NCBI GenBank assembly: GCA_023700885.1
Contig: JAMPYA010000035.1
Span: forward strand, 1-15,753
From: Flavobacteriaceae bacterium
GTDB lineage: Bacteria > Bacteroidota > Bacteroidia > Flavobacteriales > Flavobacteriaceae
Reading direction: 5' to 3'
Length of the DNA: 15,753 nt
In this document: one piece after another, positions 15,303 to 15,753 of the stretch
Numbering within the stretch: the first letter of the stretch is position 1
How the letters are laid out: every line of letters starts with the position of its first letter
Position numbers and translations under genes: made by a program
The notes under the pieces: model-generated
Told to the model about the DNA's origin: nothing
Databases searched by the model: none
What the model saw: the letters and a program-made list of their open reading frames with translations, nothing else

Positions 15303-15753
15303 GTGTTTTATATGATGCCATATCGATAAAAAAACAATCTTTTTTCCAGATGAAAGACCGCCTGGAAAAGCAATTGGACGAAGCTGAACAAATTATTTTA
15401 TTGGTCAATAAAATAAGGTTTGATCATCCGCGTATGTCAGCTCGTGAGATTTACTTCAAGATAAATCCACAGAGTATGGGAAGAGATAAATTTGAAGTGT
15501 TTTGCTTTGAACATGGTTACCGTGTTAAAAAGCAAAAGAACTTTCGGACAACCACCGACAGCAGAGGCGTAACTCGATTTCCAAATTTAATTAAGGATAT
15601 TGAGGTTACAGGTGTAAACCAGGTTTTTGTGAGTGACATAACCTACTATGAAATACTGGGAAAGTTCTATTATATCACTTTAATTATGGATTTATACAAT
15701 CGTGAAATAGTTGGATTCTCAGTAAGTAAAAGTTTGCGAACAGAAGACACAAC
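15299..15753 (+). CDS. IS3-family transposase OrfB (rve integrase core; 3'-partial)
   Basis: Catalytic part of the transposase, cut by the window end after 151 codons; the complete protein would be near 280-300 residues. It is in the -1 frame relative to orfA, and the ATG at 15299 overlaps the orfA stop by the ATGA arrangement. Residues 30-55 (QIILLVNKIRFDHPRMSAREIY) match the HTH_21-like segment before the catalytic core. The RNase-H-like integrase core starts near residue 92. D113 in FVSDITYY is the first acid of the DDE triad and is followed by the family hallmark YYITLIMDLYNREIVGFSVS. The second Asp and the Glu lie beyond the window, so activity cannot be judged. Confidence 0.92.
   Translation, partial: MSVLYDAISIKKQSFFQMKDRLEKQLDEAEQIILLVNKIRFDHPRMSAREIYFKINPQSMGRDKFEVFCFEHGYRVKKQKNFRTTTDSRGVTRFPNLIKDIEVTGVNQVFVSDITYYEILGKFYYITLIMDLYNREIVGFSVSKSLRTEDT

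Larger units (their letters stand above)
14844..15753 (+). mobile_element. IS3-family insertion sequence, left part (right end outside window)
   Basis: Two consecutive overlapping frames, orfA (HTH plus leucine zipper) and orfB (rve integrase core), define the IS3 family. The left terminus is placed tentatively at the TG of TGAAATACG at 14844, thirty bases before the orfA ATG; IS3 elements commonly begin with TG. The right inverted repeat and any target duplication cannot be checked because the element runs past the window end. The gene content is firm; the boundary is a guess within about 10 bases. Confidence 0.8.

Noticed and set aside
1..15753. CRISPR arrays, tRNA/rRNA genes, riboswitches, defence or toxin-antitoxin loci
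   Set aside because: Scanned by eye on both strands; no regular spacer-repeat array, cloverleaf with CCA-proximal motifs, or recognised defence gene was found.

Overview
The window is AT-rich chromosomal DNA from a member of the Bacteroidota, most likely class Flavobacteriia. Four things point there: a DnaE that continues upstream through a linker typical of flavobacterial exonuclease-DnaE fusions, a GldA-type gliding ABC ATPase, a flavobacterial-type 'putative porin', and promoter-like TAnnTTTG boxes instead of sigma70 hexamers. Assignment below class is not possible by eye.

Layout, left to right. Bases 1-3723 (+) hold the 3' part of dnaE, which enters from upstream. It converges with, and overlaps by 8 bp, a three-gene minus-strand cluster, ktrB-ktrA-gldA (6582 down to 3716), with 14-15 bp gaps. 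KtrB and KtrA form a Na+-dependent K+ uptake system; GldA is an ABC ATPase linked to gliding motility. Next come lipB (+) and rnhB (-), convergent with a 4-bp overlap. Divergent from rnhB, an outer-membrane porin-like protein (8119-10074) is followed after 3 bp by an FAD-dependent dehydrogenase (10078-11649). This pair converges on a minus-strand NhaC-type Na+/H+ antiporter (11665-13125). A 346-bp non-coding gap follows, with inverted repeats and a good intrinsic terminator for the next minus-strand gene. That gene is a PLP-dependent Cys/Met metabolism enzyme (13472-14671). The right edge holds the left part of an IS3-family insertion sequence, with orfA complete and orfB cut by the window end.

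Functionally the region is a mosaic of housekeeping genes: replication, RNA removal from DNA, lipoylation, sulfur amino acid metabolism and monovalent cation homeostasis (KtrAB and NhaC). The IS is the only clearly mobile component. No tRNA, rRNA, CRISPR array or defence locus was recognised, and no convincing undescribed multi-gene system. The points most worth a second look are the degenerate PHP site of DnaE together with its inferred fused exonuclease, the structured 13126-13471 gap, the active-site variations of the PLP enzyme, and the expression signals of the IS (a hairpin over the orfA ribosome binding site and an A9 slippery run with an open -1 frame into orfB).
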